From contig CM057147.1 of the NCBI GenBank assembly GCA_029964075.1, positions 12,607,513 through 12,671,512 of the forward strand: a stretch of 64,000 nucleotides of DNA. Direction: 5' to 3'. The position numbers were made by a program, and so were the translations under genes. Below are positions 63,435-64,000 of the stretch, piece after piece. Position 1 is the first letter of the stretch. Each line of letters begins with the position of its first letter. This DNA is from Patiria pectinifera. Its lineage: Eukaryota; Echinodermata; Asteroidea; Valvatida; Asterinidae. Under the pieces are notes generated by a model, which had not been told where the DNA came from, did no database searches, and saw only the letters and a program-made list of their open reading frames with translations.

Positions 63435-64000
63435 CTACCAAAAGCAAAACATGCCGAGGGAATAGTATAATGCACTCAAACAAACTACTCCAAAGCTATG
63501 AACTTTACTAAATCTGCAAAAATCTTAAGCTATTCGTACAAGTAAACCAAACTGATGAGAATGTCAGACACATAACTGAAATGTCAGGCCAAATTGCAAT
63601 GTCTAGGTCCTAAATAAGCTAGCAAAAGAGCAGATCATTTGCAGCTATCCAAAAAGTAACTGAAGAAAACAATACAAGAAGGCCATTTCCAACAACGCTT
63701 CAAGTGATGCATTGTTGGAAATTTCCATTAGTAGTTGGTGTTGTAAAGCAGGGAATCCATGAATGGGTGTTCGCAGTTGCTATAATTCATCAGTTAAACA
63801 AAACATGACTCAGCAAATTTTTGAATTGGGAACGAGATCAGAGAACATAATGTCGAAATGTACAGCATTCAAAGATCTAAAACTTCATCAGGTTCGTTGT
63901 AAAGATTTTGAGTACTTTTGCCGCTCACAACAAAGAAAATGCACAAATGGCAAATGATATATCATATCTATAATCAATCAACGTCAGATACATCATGTAC

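Overview
This window is intron-rich animal genomic DNA, not bacterial: coding sequence occurs as short blocks (80 to 705 bp) bounded by GT/AG splice signals on the minus strand, separated by AT-rich introns full of transposons. DIRS-type retrotransposons, hAT elements, many foldback or TIR elements and TACATGTA-like motifs fit a marine invertebrate, perhaps a deuterostome such as an echinoderm, hemichordate or cephalochordate. The species cannot be fixed from the sequence.

One host gene fills the window. It runs on the minus strand from before base 63434 (5') to beyond base 65 (3'). I assembled 35 consecutive internal exons by hand, about 6.58 kb or 2,190 codons. Reading phase is conserved across all 34 junctions, so few or no exons should be missing. 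Neither start nor stop codon is in the window. The product looks like a very large extracellular or membrane-anchored protein. It begins with a long series of fibronectin-III-like modules ending in NG-x-VD-x-TPP-x-x-G linkers (exons 1-13). A middle region follows with a Cys-rich patch and no family I recognise (exons 14-22), then another FN3-like module (exons 22-24). Two basic, furin-like sites come next (RRRKR in exon 27, RKRR in exon 31), then cadherin-like repeats (exons 31-35) and the start of an EGF-like domain (exon 35).

The introns hold most of the sequence. Intron 1 (60.4-63.3 kb), intron 12 (42.4-47.1 kb) and intron 14 (34.3-40.9 kb) each contain a DIRS-like retroelement, all in the gene's own orientation. 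One has an open RT/RNase H frame but broken gag-like and recombinase frames. One is non-coding with near-identical inverted ends and an internal complementary region. One is a degraded relic. Intron 20 holds a 1.88-kb hAT-type element with a perfect 8-bp target duplication. Intron 21 is almost entirely a 6.04-kb element with terminal inverted repeats, subterminal arrays rich in GGGATCCCGA, and a long internal palindrome. Intron 29 (6.3-14.9 kb) holds a 64-bp minisatellite split by a decayed hAT transposase gene that itself carries an in-frame 42-bp minisatellite.

The most unusual pattern is that tandem repeats have formed over 5' splice sites at three separate places in this one gene: exon 29 (about 50 copies of a 64-bp unit with consensus AAG|GTGAGT), exon 17 (three copies) and exon 23 (exon relics carrying donor-like ends). 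The gene may therefore contain large arrays of decoy or alternative splice donors.
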